From NCBI GenBank assembly GCA_014239435.1, contig JAAZYX010000007.1:41042-105041 (forward strand): a stretch of DNA of 64,000 nucleotides. The letters are read 5' to 3'. Position numbers and translations under genes: made by a program. The notes beneath the pieces are model-generated. The model saw only the letters and a program-made list of their open reading frames with translations. It searched no databases and was not told where the DNA came from. This DNA is from Fidelibacterota bacterium. Lineage in GTDB: Bacteria; Fidelibacterota; Marinisomatia; Marinisomatales; TCS55. Position 1 is the stretch's first letter, and every line of letters starts with the position of its first letter. Of this stretch, positions 1 to 8,792 are shown piece after piece.

Positions 1-471
1 GGTTTCACCGACTATGACTGTTTTTCCAATGATTCCTTTCGGCGTCAGCACAGGATTGTTTTCTGAAATTCCCTCCCTTTTTCCAACATCAACCGTAAGG
101 GATACCATATTAGATGTGAGGCCTTTGTGAATCACTTTTGCCGGCTGAAGGGATATTCGGCTGTCCCGTTTAAAATTGAGCATGTCACGAAGATGCCGGT
201 TTTCTTCTGCCAAATGCAGCATAGATTCCATTTGAAGCGTGAGCTGCAGATTTTTTTCGCGAAGCAGATTTGCTTCTTCTTCCAGAGTTCCCATGGACCG
301 TATCCACGCCATCGGCGCATAGAGCACGGAAAAAATATCATTCGCTTTTGCGCGGAGCAGACGAATGTCTTTAGAATCGTTGGTAAAAATTAAGGTGATG
401 GAAATAAAAACCGCCAGAATCAGAGACAAGTGGTCTTTTTGGCGGAGGATGGTGAGATAAAGATATCTCAT
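1..471 (-). CDS. mreC: Rod shape-determining protein MreC (3' part missing at window edge)
   Basis: Reading the minus strand from an ATG at 471 gives 157 codons open to the left edge, so the C-terminal part lies outside the window. The protein has a short cytoplasmic N-terminus, one membrane segment at about residues 14-29, a Leu/Glu-rich coiled coil at about 60-95, then the start of the MreC beta domain (motif LTPKGIIGKTV near the edge). MreC is the periplasmic scaffold that couples the MreB filament to the cell-wall elongation machinery. The ATG lies only five bases after the mreB stop, the usual mreB-mreC operon order, so the two are surely co-transcribed. Confidence 0.93.
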   Translation of the reverse strand, partial: MRYLYLTILRQKDHLSLILAVFISITLIFTNDSKDIRLLRAKANDIFSVLYAPMAWIRSMGTLEEEANLLREKNLQLTLQMESMLHLAEENRHLRDMLNFKRDSRISLQPAKVIHKGLTSNMVSLTVDVGKREGISENNPVLTPKGIIGKTVIVGET

Positions 472-476
472 TTAGA

Positions 477-1505
477 TTATAACAATACGGACTCGTATTT
501 GGTTACATTTTCAAGGACCATTCCTGTACCGCGAACCACAGACAAAAGCGGTTCTTCTGCGCGATTCACCGGCACATTGGTTCTGTCTCGAATCAACTGA
601 TCTATATCTTTTAGCATACTGCCTCCGCCGGTCATAATAATGCCTCGATCTAAAATATCTGCCGAAAGTTCCGGAGGTGTTTTTTCCAATGCGCGTTTCA
701 CTGCTTCCACAATATCGTTTACCGTATCTTTTAATGCTTGTCTGATTTCGTCGGAAGACACGTCAATGGTTTTCGGAATCCCGGAAATAAGGTCGCGTCC
801 CTTCACCGGCACAGATTCTGTTTGCGTCCGCATGGCAGCGCCGACTTGCTTTTTAATACGTTCACCCGTGGCTTGGCCAATATCAAGTTTATGTTCATCT
901 TTAAACCATTTAACGATGGCGTCATCCATTTCGTCTCCGGCGATTTTAATAGTCTCGTTCAGCACAACACCGTTCAGAGAAATCACGGCAATTTCTGTGG
1001 TGCCGCCGCCAATATCTACAATTATGTTTCCAACAGGCTGACTAATATCCAATCCAATCCCGATCGCCGCCGCTACCGGTTCTTCAATCAGAAATACCTC
1101 CCGCGCGTTGGCCCGTTCACCTGAATCTTTCACAGCTTTTATTTCCACTTCTGTTACACCGGACGGAATGCAAATCACCATGCGCGGACGTGCGAGGCGG
1201 TTCATATTTATTTTTCTCACAAAACCCTGGATCATTCCATCCGTCATGTTGAAGTCGGCAATAACGCCGTCTCGCAAAGGACGAATCGTTTCGATGGCGC
1301 CGTGGGTTTTTCCAATCATTGCTTTAGCTTCGTTTCCTACGGCAATAATTGAACCATCGTTCACGGAACGTGCCACGACCGAAGGTTCGTTAATGAGGAT
1401 TCCTTTGCCCTTCACCCAGATTAGCGTATTGGCCGTTCCGAGGTCAATGGCAAGATCGCCTGAAATCCAGGAAAAGGTATTAGAGAGTTTGTTTAAAAAA
1501 GACAT
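477..1505 (-). CDS. mreB: Rod shape-determining protein MreB (actin-like)
   Basis: A 342-residue actin-fold ATPase of normal family length. The phosphate-1 loop (DLAIDLGTANTLIW) is near residues 17-30, the phosphate-2 loop (VDIGGGTTEIAVI) near 165 and the adenosine motif (GIIMTGGGSML) near 290. MreB polymerises on the inner face of the membrane and directs lateral cell-wall synthesis, so a rod-shaped cell is expected. Start is ATG; the N-terminal stretch FLNKLSNTFSWISGD is typical of the family. It is the first recognisable gene of the mreB-mreC pair. Confidence 0.97.
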   Translation of the reverse strand: MSFLNKLSNTFSWISGDLAIDLGTANTLIWVKGKGILINEPSVVARSVNDGSIIAVGNEAKAMIGKTHGAIETIRPLRDGVIADFNMTDGMIQGFVRKINMNRLARPRMVICIPSGVTEVEIKAVKDSGERANAREVFLIEEPVAAAIGIGLDISQPVGNIIVDIGGGTTEIAVISLNGVVLNETIKIAGDEMDDAIVKWFKDEHKLDIGQATGERIKKQVGAAMRTQTESVPVKGRDLISGIPKTIDVSSDEIRQALKDTVNDIVEAVKRALEKTPPELSADILDRGIIMTGGGSMLKDIDQLIRDRTNVPVNRAEEPLLSVVRGTGMVLENVTKYESVLL

Positions 1506-1555
1506 GCGTCGTTTACGGCTTCACTTTCATTCAAATTTTGGATGGCAAATCTAAC

Positions 1556-2371
1556 TCAACTTGACGAAGATGGCATTAGTATTTCATCCTCTTTCTGATG
1601 ATTTTTCCCGGGAATCGATCCTAACAGAATTTGGGTGTATTCATGTTTTGGATTTTGAAACACCTGTTCGACTGTCCCGGATTCGACGATGTGTCCGCCG
1701 TTCATCACCAACACAGTATCTGTAAAAGATTCCACCACATGAAGATCGTGCGTAGTAAACAAGATTGAAATAGATTTTTGTTCCGACAAATCTTTCATGA
1801 GGTTCAAGATTTTTGCCTGGACGGATACATCGAGAGCAGACACTATTTCATCGCAAATTAATACGTCCGGTTCCACCGCTAAGGATCGGGCAATGCAAAC
1901 GCGCTGACGCTGTCCTCCGCTGAGCTCATGCGGATATTTGGCTGCTGCATCTTTCGGAATTTCTGTTTGATCCATCAACGCGGTCAATCTTTCATTAGGA
2001 TTTTTAGCATTTGGATACAGCTGAATTACTTCATTCAATGTTTCATTAACGCTCATTCTCGGATTGAGCGAACTGTATGGATCCTGAAAAATAATCTGAA
2101 TTTTTTGCCGCAAATGGCGCATGTTGGATGGATGGTATTCTTCGGTTTTGAAAATGAAAGAACCTGAAATTTTCGGCACCAATCCAACGATGGATTTACC
2201 AAGTGTAGATTTCCCAGATCCCGATTCTCCGACGATAGATAAAATTTCTCCGGCGTGAAGGTCAAAATTAATATCTTTCAGAATTTGGGTCCATCCGGCA
2301 CTGCCGAAAAATGAAGCGGACGAAGATGGATAAAAAGCAGAAACGTTTTGTAAAGAAAGTACCGACGGCAC
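1556..2371 (-). CDS. Peptide/dipeptide-type ABC transporter ATP-binding protein (OppF/DppF-like)
   Basis: A 271-residue ABC ATPase with Walker A GESGSGKST (about 48-56), Q-loop in IIFQDPYSSLNPR, signature LSGGQRQR (150-157), Walker B VLICDE followed by a D-loop SALD, and H-switch TTHD. The SSLNPR and CDExVSALDVSVQAKI motifs are characteristic of OppD/OppF-type ATPases. Its start is GTG, five bases after the stop of the RNase H-like gene. No permease, binding protein or partner ATPase lies nearby, so the transported substrate cannot be told. It may serve a permease encoded elsewhere. Confidence 0.88.
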   Translation of the reverse strand: MPSVLSLQNVSAFYPSSSASFFGSAGWTQILKDINFDLHAGEILSIVGESGSGKSTLGKSIVGLVPKISGSFIFKTEEYHPSNMRHLRQKIQIIFQDPYSSLNPRMSVNETLNEVIQLYPNAKNPNERLTALMDQTEIPKDAAAKYPHELSGGQRQRVCIARSLAVEPDVLICDEIVSALDVSVQAKILNLMKDLSEQKSISILFTTHDLHVVESFTDTVLVMNGGHIVESGTVEQVFQNPKHEYTQILLGSIPGKNHQKEDEILMPSSSS

Positions 2372-2376
2372 AGATG

Positions 2377-2886
2377 TCAGTCCCGGCCGCTCATCATGGC
2401 TTGCTTACTTAGTTTATCCGCTGCCGTATTTTTTTCACGGGGAATATGTTCGCAACTCCATGAATCCAATTTTTTCAGGTAACCGTGCGCCGTGGAATGC
2501 AGCGCTTTCATGCGATCGTCCTTGACCTTGTAATCTCCATTTATCTGATTGACTACAAGCTGGCTATCTGCATATATTGCTAAACTTGACACTTTTAGCT
2601 CAATGGACAGTTCCACTCCCCGAATGAGCGCTGAGTATTCAGCTTCATTGTTGGTTTTATCATTGAGGTATTCAGAAAAAGAATATAGTTCTTCGCCTTC
2701 CCGATACAGCACACCGCCGATGCCGGCTGTCTTGGAATGCAAATCCGCCGCGCCGTCCACGAAAAGTTCTACCGGTTCGGAAGTGGTTAATTTATTATAC
2801 AATTTTTCCAGAACACCATCGGACCGGTTTTCCTTTGTTGATAGTAGATCGCGGAGGGCGTTGATTTCGTCTTTATTCAGCTTCAT
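2377..2886 (-). CDS. RNase HI-family protein
   Basis: A 169-residue protein with an approximately 36-residue N-terminal helix followed by an RNase H fold. The four acidic catalytic positions are visible: D44 (FVDGAA), E83 (NNEAEY), D107 (YADSQLV) and D157 (NTAADKL). The family cleaves RNA in RNA-DNA hybrids. This short subtype (VDGAA / NNEAEYxAL) resembles archaeal and Bacillus YpdQ-like RNase HI rather than E. coli RnhA. ATG start; the gene is directly upstream of the ABC ATPase and probably co-transcribed. The intergenic repeat element lies just upstream. Confidence 0.87.
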   Translation of the reverse strand: MKLNKDEINALRDLLSTKENRSDGVLEKLYNKLTTSEPVELFVDGAADLHSKTAGIGGVLYREGEELYSFSEYLNDKTNNEAEYSALIRGVELSIELKVSSLAIYADSQLVVNQINGDYKVKDDRMKALHSTAHGYLKKLDSWSCEHIPREKNTAADKLSKQAMMSGRD

Positions 2887-2928
2887 AACTTATTTGAAAA
2901 TAGGAAACTTTTTCATTTAAAAACCAAT

Positions 2929-3053
2929 GTCATTCTGAACGCCAGCCTGCCCCACGCAGTGTGTGGCCGGCAGGAAGTGAGGAATTTAAAAATAATGATT
3001 TTCGAAAAATCGACGATTGAGATTCTTCGGTCATTTCATTCCCTCAGAATGAC
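2929..3053. repeat. MITE/REP-like intergenic element with 10-bp terminal inverted repeats
   Basis: This 125-bp non-coding element is bounded by GTCATTCTGA (2929-2938) and its exact reverse complement (3044-3053). Inside is a second hairpin whose arms are CCTGCC (2946-2951) and GGCAGG (2969-2974). It fills most of the gap between the RNase H-like gene and the hydrolase. A related but diverged element sits at 62828-62932. No coding capacity is visible. Confidence 0.6.
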
Positions 3054-3118
3054 AAAAACTTTGTTTTTGACATCTTCTTATTCCCCTTCTTAAACTGTAG
3101 GGAAAAGCTCTTTAACTG

Positions 3119-4087
3119 TTACTGTTCAGAAGTCAATAAATGCTCATTCATAAATTCGCGGGCGAATTCAAACGCTGCTTTTCGTGACGGCGGATGACCG
3201 CCTAATGTCGGTCCGCGGTCCGCACAAAAAGCCAATCCGATTTTCTGACGGAGCGGTGATGTCATCGGAATATCCATAAATTTCATCAGCACAGCTCCAT
3301 CGCCTCTCAAGCGGAAAAGGCAGTCGGAAACTTTATATCCTCCCTCCTTTACATTCAGCGGATTTTCACTATCAAAAGAGTGATGAGCACCTTCATAAAC
3401 CGTAATGTCCGCATCTATACCGGCCAACTGCATTTCGGATATCAGATTTTCACACGCATCCGCCGGAACCCAATTGTCCAGTTCACCGATAAGAATGTGA
3501 ATAGGCGCATCGGTAAATTCCATAATATCAAGCTCAAATATACAAGGCGGATAAATAGGCAAATGAGCGACGAAGCTGAGATCAGGATTGATGGCTTCTT
3601 TTAAAGGCTGCCAAGCGGAAAAGAGCGCAACAGAGCCGCCGAGACTCCATCCAGTAATTGCCGCGCGGTCCGTATCAACTCTGGGATCATCGCTCAGAAC
3701 TTCCAAAGCGCGGTATGCATCCAGAATCATCATGGCAGACGTCACTTGAGTTTGAGTCCCGACAGTGGAAGTAACATTACGGCTGGCAAAACTGTGTAAT
3801 TCGAAAGTTGCAATTCCCATTTCCCTGTACATAGCGAGATATTCAAAATGATGTTTACCCCAATCGAGGCTACCGGCAGCGCCGATGATCAACGGCAGAT
3901 TTTTTTGTTCAGCACCGTCGGGGAATCGAAGCATTCCAAATACCTCCTGCGTTTCCTGATTCTCAAGATCGGTAATTACGTGAAAAAAAGAAAATGGATT
4001 GGCGCTGGTAAATGTAATCCTCTCACCATTTTCACCTGCAAAAATACAGGTAAGCAACAGTCCAAATAATATTGTGTTAGATTTCAA
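3119..4087 (-). CDS. Secreted alpha/beta hydrolase, dienelactone-hydrolase/acyl-thioesterase-like
   Basis: About 322 residues with an N-terminal signal peptide (MKSNTILFGLLLTCIFAG). The alpha/beta-hydrolase core has the nucleophile elbow GWSLGGS, an acid in GELDNWVP and a histidine in GAHHSFDSE, a complete Ser-Asp-His triad with dienelactone-hydrolase spacing. Substrate unknown; it probably acts in the periplasm. The start is not ATG: a TTG at 4087 preceded by AGGGGAT gives the best signal peptide, while a TTG at 4108 would overlap the upstream nuclease gene by eight bases. It is the last gene of its run. Confidence 0.82.
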   Translation of the reverse strand: MKSNTILFGLLLTCIFAGENGERITFTSANPFSFFHVITDLENQETQEVFGMLRFPDGAEQKNLPLIIGAAGSLDWGKHHFEYLAMYREMGIATFELHSFASRNVTSTVGTQTQVTSAMMILDAYRALEVLSDDPRVDTDRAAITGWSLGGSVALFSAWQPLKEAINPDLSFVAHLPIYPPCIFELDIMEFTDAPIHILIGELDNWVPADACENLISEMQLAGIDADITVYEGAHHSFDSENPLNVKEGGYKVSDCLFRLRGDGAVLMKFMDIPMTSPLRQKIGLAFCADRGPTLGGHPPSRKAAFEFAREFMNEHLLTSEQ

Positions 4088-4100
4088 TCTTCCCAATCCC

Positions 4101-4898
4101 CTACCCAATAAACGGATTCGTTCCGCTTTGTGCGGGACATTCTTCCCAATAATAACACCAATTGCAGAGGATCATCGGTTTTGCAGGAAAGTCACCGCCG
4201 ATTTCAATATTTAACTGAATCGCGTCAATACGTTTTTTGACATCATCCACAAGGGCTACCATTTGCTGTGGCGTCCGCTCGGATTTTACTTCGAGATCCT
4301 GCTGTAAAAAATGCCAAACTAGTTTCACGGATTTGACATCATCTTTCTCGCTTTCAAGTGCAACCTGATACAAGGCGAGCTGTCCGTCTTTGTCTGCGGC
4401 AGTTTGGCTCAGCGCTCGTTTGCCTGTTTTGTAATCGTGAATTTCGTAATTGCCGTTTCCATCGTGGTCAATACGGTCGGCAATCCCTTTTAAAATATAG
4501 CTGTCGGTATCATCCAGCCGGAAAATGAATTCCACCTCATTCCCTTCCACGAGCTGCTCAAACGGCTGATATCGGCGGTAAAACGAAGCAAGGCAGCTTC
4601 TACCCAGATTGTAGTAATATTTCGGTTTATTTTCACGGCGGACAATGGCAATGCGCTTGTGCCATTTTTCATTCCATAGTGCTTCGTACTTTGCCTCTAC
4701 GGAATCGAAAAAGATGATCTTCCCCTCCAGCACTTCATTGTACAAATACTCAATTGTTTCGTGCACCCGCTTCCCCATGAATGCTTCAATACCTTCATCA
4801 TCTTTGTAAATTTTATCGATGTAGCGGAATTTGAACTGAGCAGGGCACTTTTTATAAGATTCAAGGCTGCTGTATGAAAATCGTTCAATCAAAGTCAT
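4101..4898 (-). CDS. PD-(D/E)XK nuclease family protein with probable Fe-S cluster
   Basis: About 265 residues related to the RecB/Cas4/AddB nuclease domain. Visible motifs are an N-terminal SYSSLESYKKCPAQF, a histidine in GKRVHE, an acidic residue in GIADRID, the catalytic DYKTG and QLALYQ. One N-terminal Cys and three C-terminal Cys (CNWCYYWEEC) match the four-cysteine arrangement that binds a 4Fe-4S cluster in AddB and Cas4. It stands alone, without helicase or CRISPR genes, so a repair-type DNA nuclease role is an inference. The first ATG is at 4898; a TTG at 4913 directly after the upstream stop is an alternative start. Confidence 0.85.
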   Translation of the reverse strand: MTLIERFSYSSLESYKKCPAQFKFRYIDKIYKDDEGIEAFMGKRVHETIEYLYNEVLEGKIIFFDSVEAKYEALWNEKWHKRIAIVRRENKPKYYYNLGRSCLASFYRRYQPFEQLVEGNEVEFIFRLDDTDSYILKGIADRIDHDGNGNYEIHDYKTGKRALSQTAADKDGQLALYQVALESEKDDVKSVKLVWHFLQQDLEVKSERTPQQMVALVDDVKKRIDAIQLNIEIGGDFPAKPMILCNWCYYWEECPAQSGTNPFIG

Positions 4899-4913
4899 TT
4901 GCGTCGGGCTCAA

Positions 4914-6170
4914 TTAATAATGGCGCATGAATGGCGTCGTCAGCCGATAATCGCCAAAACCGGTGTCGTCCTCAAAAACAAAGGATCGATTGATGCGGTA
5001 AAAATGCCAGGTCCTCCGTGAATATCCTTTGCTCGGACGATCGTAGCGTTCCACCTCGTTTGGCGGACCGAACAGGATGTAAATCATTCCCATGTCCGTT
5101 TTCCATCCCGGCTGAAAGGATTCAAAATTCTGTTTTGAGTATTCCACGCGCATATAATATTCATCCATCAATTCATTCTTCGATGTTCCCGGCGTCGGAT
5201 CGCGGTTTGCCCAAAAAGATAAAAACAGCTGTTCCCTCTCACGCCGATTTGCATCATTCAGCTGCTTCCGTTCATCGCCCTCAAGGATGAAGCGCATTTG
5301 TTCCATTGCTTCTTCTACGTTGGTAATGCTACGCGAAATTCCCGGCCGCTTCATCATGATTGGTTTTCGCCGGCGCGATGATTCTTCTCCCTGCCTCACT
5401 TGCGCCGCGATAAACAATTTTATCGAACTTAATTCATCCCGCGGCAAATTGATCTTTTCTGAAAATATCCCAGTATCAGACGTGTGCTCTGTGGCATAAG
5501 TCCAGTCATCGGTCTTTTTATTTTCTGTGACAGCAGACTCCAATGTGAATGTCCCCGGTTTCACTTTCCCAGAAAACAGAATTGAAAGGGAATTTTGGCC
5601 CACATCCAGCTGCAATCCCGAAAGCGGAAATTCATTTTTTCCAAATCCCCAGTCTCCGTTCTTTTCTTCCAATAAAACCGGCGGAAGTAAAAAAACGGCA
5701 TCACTTAATTTTTCCAGTTCGAGGGATTCTTTTTTGACGCCGGCCTTGCGTGTATCCTCATCCATGAGATTTCCGGTGAGAGTAAACGTTCCGCTCCCAA
5801 CAGAAAATTCCGCGGTTAAATAATGGACAATTTCACGCGATCTAGATTCAACATAACTTTCAGCTTCAATTTTCTTTTTCCAGGATTGCTTCCCGACTTG
5901 CACGCCCGCTTTATTGGTCAAACTTATATTTGCTTCAAACCCTGCGCTGAACCCTTTTTCGGATTTCAAAAATTGAAGTGCGCGGTTTGGCACGTCAATC
6001 CGAGCCACAACTTTTACCGAATCCGGCGATATCATTTCGGTGAATCCTGCAACCTTAAACCGATGAATGGCACTCGATCCTTTTTCGGGAATACCGCTGC
6101 GCTGTGCACTCAGATTTCCATCCTGAAAACACAATGTACTGACCAGCAAAATTATGTTAATACGATACAT
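4914..6170 (-). CDS. GWxTD domain-containing secreted protein
   Basis: A 418-residue exported protein with a signal peptide (MYRINIILLVSTLCF). Near its C-terminus it carries the motif GWKTDMGMIYILFGPPNEVERY that defines the GWxTD domain. That domain is common in Marinimicrobia, Ignavibacteria, Fibrobacteres and Gemmatimonadetes; its function is unknown. A helical region (VEEAMEQMRFILEGDERKQL) precedes the domain. The ATG at 6170 overlaps the TAA of the upstream propeller gene by one base (TAATG), which supports this start over an ATG six codons earlier. The two proteins are probably translationally coupled. Confidence 0.88.
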   Translation of the reverse strand: MYRINIILLVSTLCFQDGNLSAQRSGIPEKGSSAIHRFKVAGFTEMISPDSVKVVARIDVPNRALQFLKSEKGFSAGFEANISLTNKAGVQVGKQSWKKKIEAESYVESRSREIVHYLTAEFSVGSGTFTLTGNLMDEDTRKAGVKKESLELEKLSDAVFLLPPVLLEEKNGDWGFGKNEFPLSGLQLDVGQNSLSILFSGKVKPGTFTLESAVTENKKTDDWTYATEHTSDTGIFSEKINLPRDELSSIKLFIAAQVRQGEESSRRRKPIMMKRPGISRSITNVEEAMEQMRFILEGDERKQLNDANRREREQLFLSFWANRDPTPGTSKNELMDEYYMRVEYSKQNFESFQPGWKTDMGMIYILFGPPNEVERYDRPSKGYSRRTWHFYRINRSFVFEDDTGFGDYRLTTPFMRHY

Positions 6171-7867
6171 TAGAGGTCTTTTTTCCAACGAAACATGATC
6201 AGGCCTTCAGTGGTTCCCAACCATATTTTGTTCTTTTCAATATACATATCATTTACCTGTCCGATGAACGGGTAATTGTAACTCCGAAAGAAATCTTCTT
6301 TTGTATCCACTCTGAACAATCCAGTGTCCGTTCCAATAAATAAATGCTGTTTTGTTCCTGCCAGACTTTTTGGGAATGATCCTGCATATTTTGACGGTTC
6401 TGCCAATACAGACCATTTCTGTGTCTTGAAGTCAAATCCGATAATTCCAAAAGATGTTGCCGCCGCAAGCGTATTTCCAAAATGAGCCAGCGCCGTAAAC
6501 TGAAACAATCCGTCCATTCTTTCGGCAATATCTGAAACGTGTCCTACATGCCTGAAATTTGTAAGTGTATTGTCTTCAGCTGAATATACCATCAGCTGAT
6601 ATTCCGTTGCGATCCAAAGGTCTCCATCGGCTTCTACGAGATCATAAATAAATACATCTTTTAACTTGTCGCCAATTTCGGTTTGTGTGAGGCGTTTAGT
6701 TTTTTTCGAAATCCGCGATAATCCTCTCGAAGCGGCTACCCAAACATAGTCCTCTATTTCTACCATACTGCGAACCCGGCCCATCGGGAATCCTCTTTCG
6801 GAACCGTAAAACCGCCAATAATCTTTTTTCTTATTGTAGATCATTACGCCGTCCATTCCGCCGAACCAGACTTCGTTATCCATTTCCAAAATTTCGTACA
6901 CCGGCTGAGGATCCATATTCAAAGTAACATCAAACTCAACCGGATAAAATTCGTGGCGCTTCGGGAAAAATTGGGTAATTCCCTTTGCATCTTGATTCGA
7001 TCGTCCGCCAATCCAAATACTGTTTCTTACGAACAAACTCATCACATCAGAATTGGCCAGACCGGACTGCACCGGCGTAAGCGCCTTCATCTGCGTATCG
7101 CCGAGAAAAATCATTCCATCAGAACCGCCAATCCAAATATCCCTGAATTTTCCGGTATGAGCTGTGCGGATAAACGCTCGCTTACCGTTCGGCCCGAGAA
7201 AACCATCGTGGATGTACAGCCAGCCGTCCATTACAGAATAGGTATCCAAAATGTGTGTCGGAATATCCATAGCCGAAAGGCGGCCGCTGCTCCACTCGAC
7301 ATCATCAACATCCGGTGATGCAAACATCCCCAGCAGTATGCCGGAAGAGCGGTCCAGTTTTATGAAAAGTGAACCGGCTCGAATCCACAGCGCTTCCTTT
7401 GATGAGCCGATTTGGTCAATGCGCGTGTAGCGATCCAACCCGATATCCAATAGATGAATCTTGCGCCAGTCGCCTATATGATTAAAACTATATTCCAAAG
7501 ATCGGTCTGTGCCGGCCCACAGAATTCCCGTTTCCCGATCAAAATGAACAGCCGTTACGGTATTGCTGGAAATTCCCTGCGCCTGTGTTATCGGTGCTTC
7601 AAATCGGCGTCCGAACGCATGGTAGCGCAGAATTCCTCCCGATTCGGTTCCGAAATAGACATAGGTAAATCCTTCAGAAATAGACGTTATGTCGCCTGTT
7701 TGCCTATATTGAACCCAGTCCATTGGCGCAAAACGTGGATCGGGTTGAGCGGATAAATTTGACATCGCCCCAATCAACATTGAGACGAAAAAGAGAAATC
7801 GGGTTTGCTTAATCAGAATTGTGATGGGAATAAATGTCAGACAGCATATCCATGGTGATGGGAACAA
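6170..7867 (-). CDS. Secreted two-component-regulator-type beta-propeller protein
   Basis: About 565 residues. After a hydrophobic leader (IKQTRFLFFVSMLIGAM, ending near SAQ) come repeated propeller blades with the pattern xxxWxGTxxGLxxx (LWAGTDRSLEYS, VWFGGMDGVMIYN, VWVAASRGLSRIS, LWIATEYQLMVYS, LFIGTDTGLFRVD, IWLGTTEGLIMFR). These resemble Reg_prop sensor blades, but no kinase or membrane domain follows. It may bind ligand or partners outside the inner membrane. The start is uncertain: the longest frame begins with TTG at 7867 and overlaps the kinase gene by 59 bases. A CTG near 7816 would give a cleaner signal peptide. Confidence 0.82.
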   Translation of the reverse strand: MFPSPWICCLTFIPITILIKQTRFLFFVSMLIGAMSNLSAQPDPRFAPMDWVQYRQTGDITSISEGFTYVYFGTESGGILRYHAFGRRFEAPITQAQGISSNTVTAVHFDRETGILWAGTDRSLEYSFNHIGDWRKIHLLDIGLDRYTRIDQIGSSKEALWIRAGSLFIKLDRSSGILLGMFASPDVDDVEWSSGRLSAMDIPTHILDTYSVMDGWLYIHDGFLGPNGKRAFIRTAHTGKFRDIWIGGSDGMIFLGDTQMKALTPVQSGLANSDVMSLFVRNSIWIGGRSNQDAKGITQFFPKRHEFYPVEFDVTLNMDPQPVYEILEMDNEVWFGGMDGVMIYNKKKDYWRFYGSERGFPMGRVRSMVEIEDYVWVAASRGLSRISKKTKRLTQTEIGDKLKDVFIYDLVEADGDLWIATEYQLMVYSAEDNTLTNFRHVGHVSDIAERMDGLFQFTALAHFGNTLAAATSFGIIGFDFKTQKWSVLAEPSKYAGSFPKSLAGTKQHLFIGTDTGLFRVDTKEDFFRSYNYPFIGQVNDMYIEKNKIWLGTTEGLIMFRWKKDL

Positions 7868-8792
7868 CTCCCACTTCTTCGCACACTCTTCCGGCCGCCA
7901 AATTGGCTAGATTAGCTGCTTCCTCCAAGCTCGCGCCCGAAACATCCGCGAGCGTGAATGCCGATATAACCGTGTCGCCCGCACCGGAAACATCGTGTAC
8001 TTTTCTGGCTTGGGTTGGGATGGTTTGCATTCCGTCTTCTGTAAACAGCGATACACCTTTTTCGCTTCGGGTTACCATCACAATTCCCGCGCCCAGTGTT
8101 TCGCGAAGCTTTTGTCCGTGAGATTCAAACTGGTCGGAAGTGTAGCCGGCAGACAAAGCAGATTCGAATTCGTTCAGGTTTGGCTTAAACAGCCTCACAT
8201 GTTTGAATTCTAAAAAATTATCTTTTTTGGGATCCGCGTAAACCGGAACATTTGCCGTACCTAATATTTCCAAAATTCGCGATAGTGAATCCTTCCCAAA
8301 GAACCCTTTATTATAATCCTGAAGAATCACCGCATCCAATGCTGAAACGTGTGATTCAATGGCATCCATAACCTTGTTTTCCACCTCTTCGCTAAGATTC
8401 CACGTAACTTCCCTATCGGTGCGAACTACTTGATGTCCTTGTGCAATTACGCGCGCTTTTACGGTTGTCGGCCGATCGGCATCTTTCATTATTCCGTCAA
8501 TTCCGATTTTCGTATTCTTAAGTAAATCCTTGAGAACCATTCCTTCCGAGTCATCGCCGACAACACCGACAACGGAAACTTTCGCACCTAAAGAAGAGAG
8601 ATTCAGCGCAACATTAGCTGCGCCTCCCGGATTATTGTCTACCGATGTCACGTGCACAACAGGAACCGGCGCTTCCGGGGAAATTCTGTCCGATGTTCCC
8701 CACATGTATGTATCCATCATCAGGTCGCCGACAACCAGAATTTTCTTCCCTGAAAATTGTCCGGTAATTTCTGTAAAGCGGTCTGGGGTCAT
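7809..8792 (-). CDS. rfaE1: D-glycero-beta-D-manno-heptose-7-phosphate kinase (RfaE domain I, PfkB family)
   Basis: A 327-residue ribokinase-fold sugar kinase. Family motifs are DLMMDTYMWGTSDRISPEAPVPV near the N-terminus, GGAANVALNLSSLGAKV and the catalytic DVSGAGDTVISAFTLA near residue 270. It phosphorylates heptose-7-phosphate at C1 in the ADP-heptose pathway for lipopolysaccharide core. Unlike E. coli HldE it lacks the adenylyltransferase domain, which must be encoded elsewhere. The ATG at 8792 overlaps the upstream TGA (ATGA). A 34-codon upstream extension exists but shows no family similarity. It supports a Gram-negative envelope. Confidence 0.9.
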   Translation of the reverse strand: MTPDRFTEITGQFSGKKILVVGDLMMDTYMWGTSDRISPEAPVPVVHVTSVDNNPGGAANVALNLSSLGAKVSVVGVVGDDSEGMVLKDLLKNTKIGIDGIMKDADRPTTVKARVIAQGHQVVRTDREVTWNLSEEVENKVMDAIESHVSALDAVILQDYNKGFFGKDSLSRILEILGTANVPVYADPKKDNFLEFKHVRLFKPNLNEFESALSAGYTSDQFESHGQKLRETLGAGIVMVTRSEKGVSLFTEDGMQTIPTQARKVHDVSGAGDTVISAFTLADVSGASLEEAANLANLAAGRVCEEVGVVPITMDMLSDIYSHHNSD

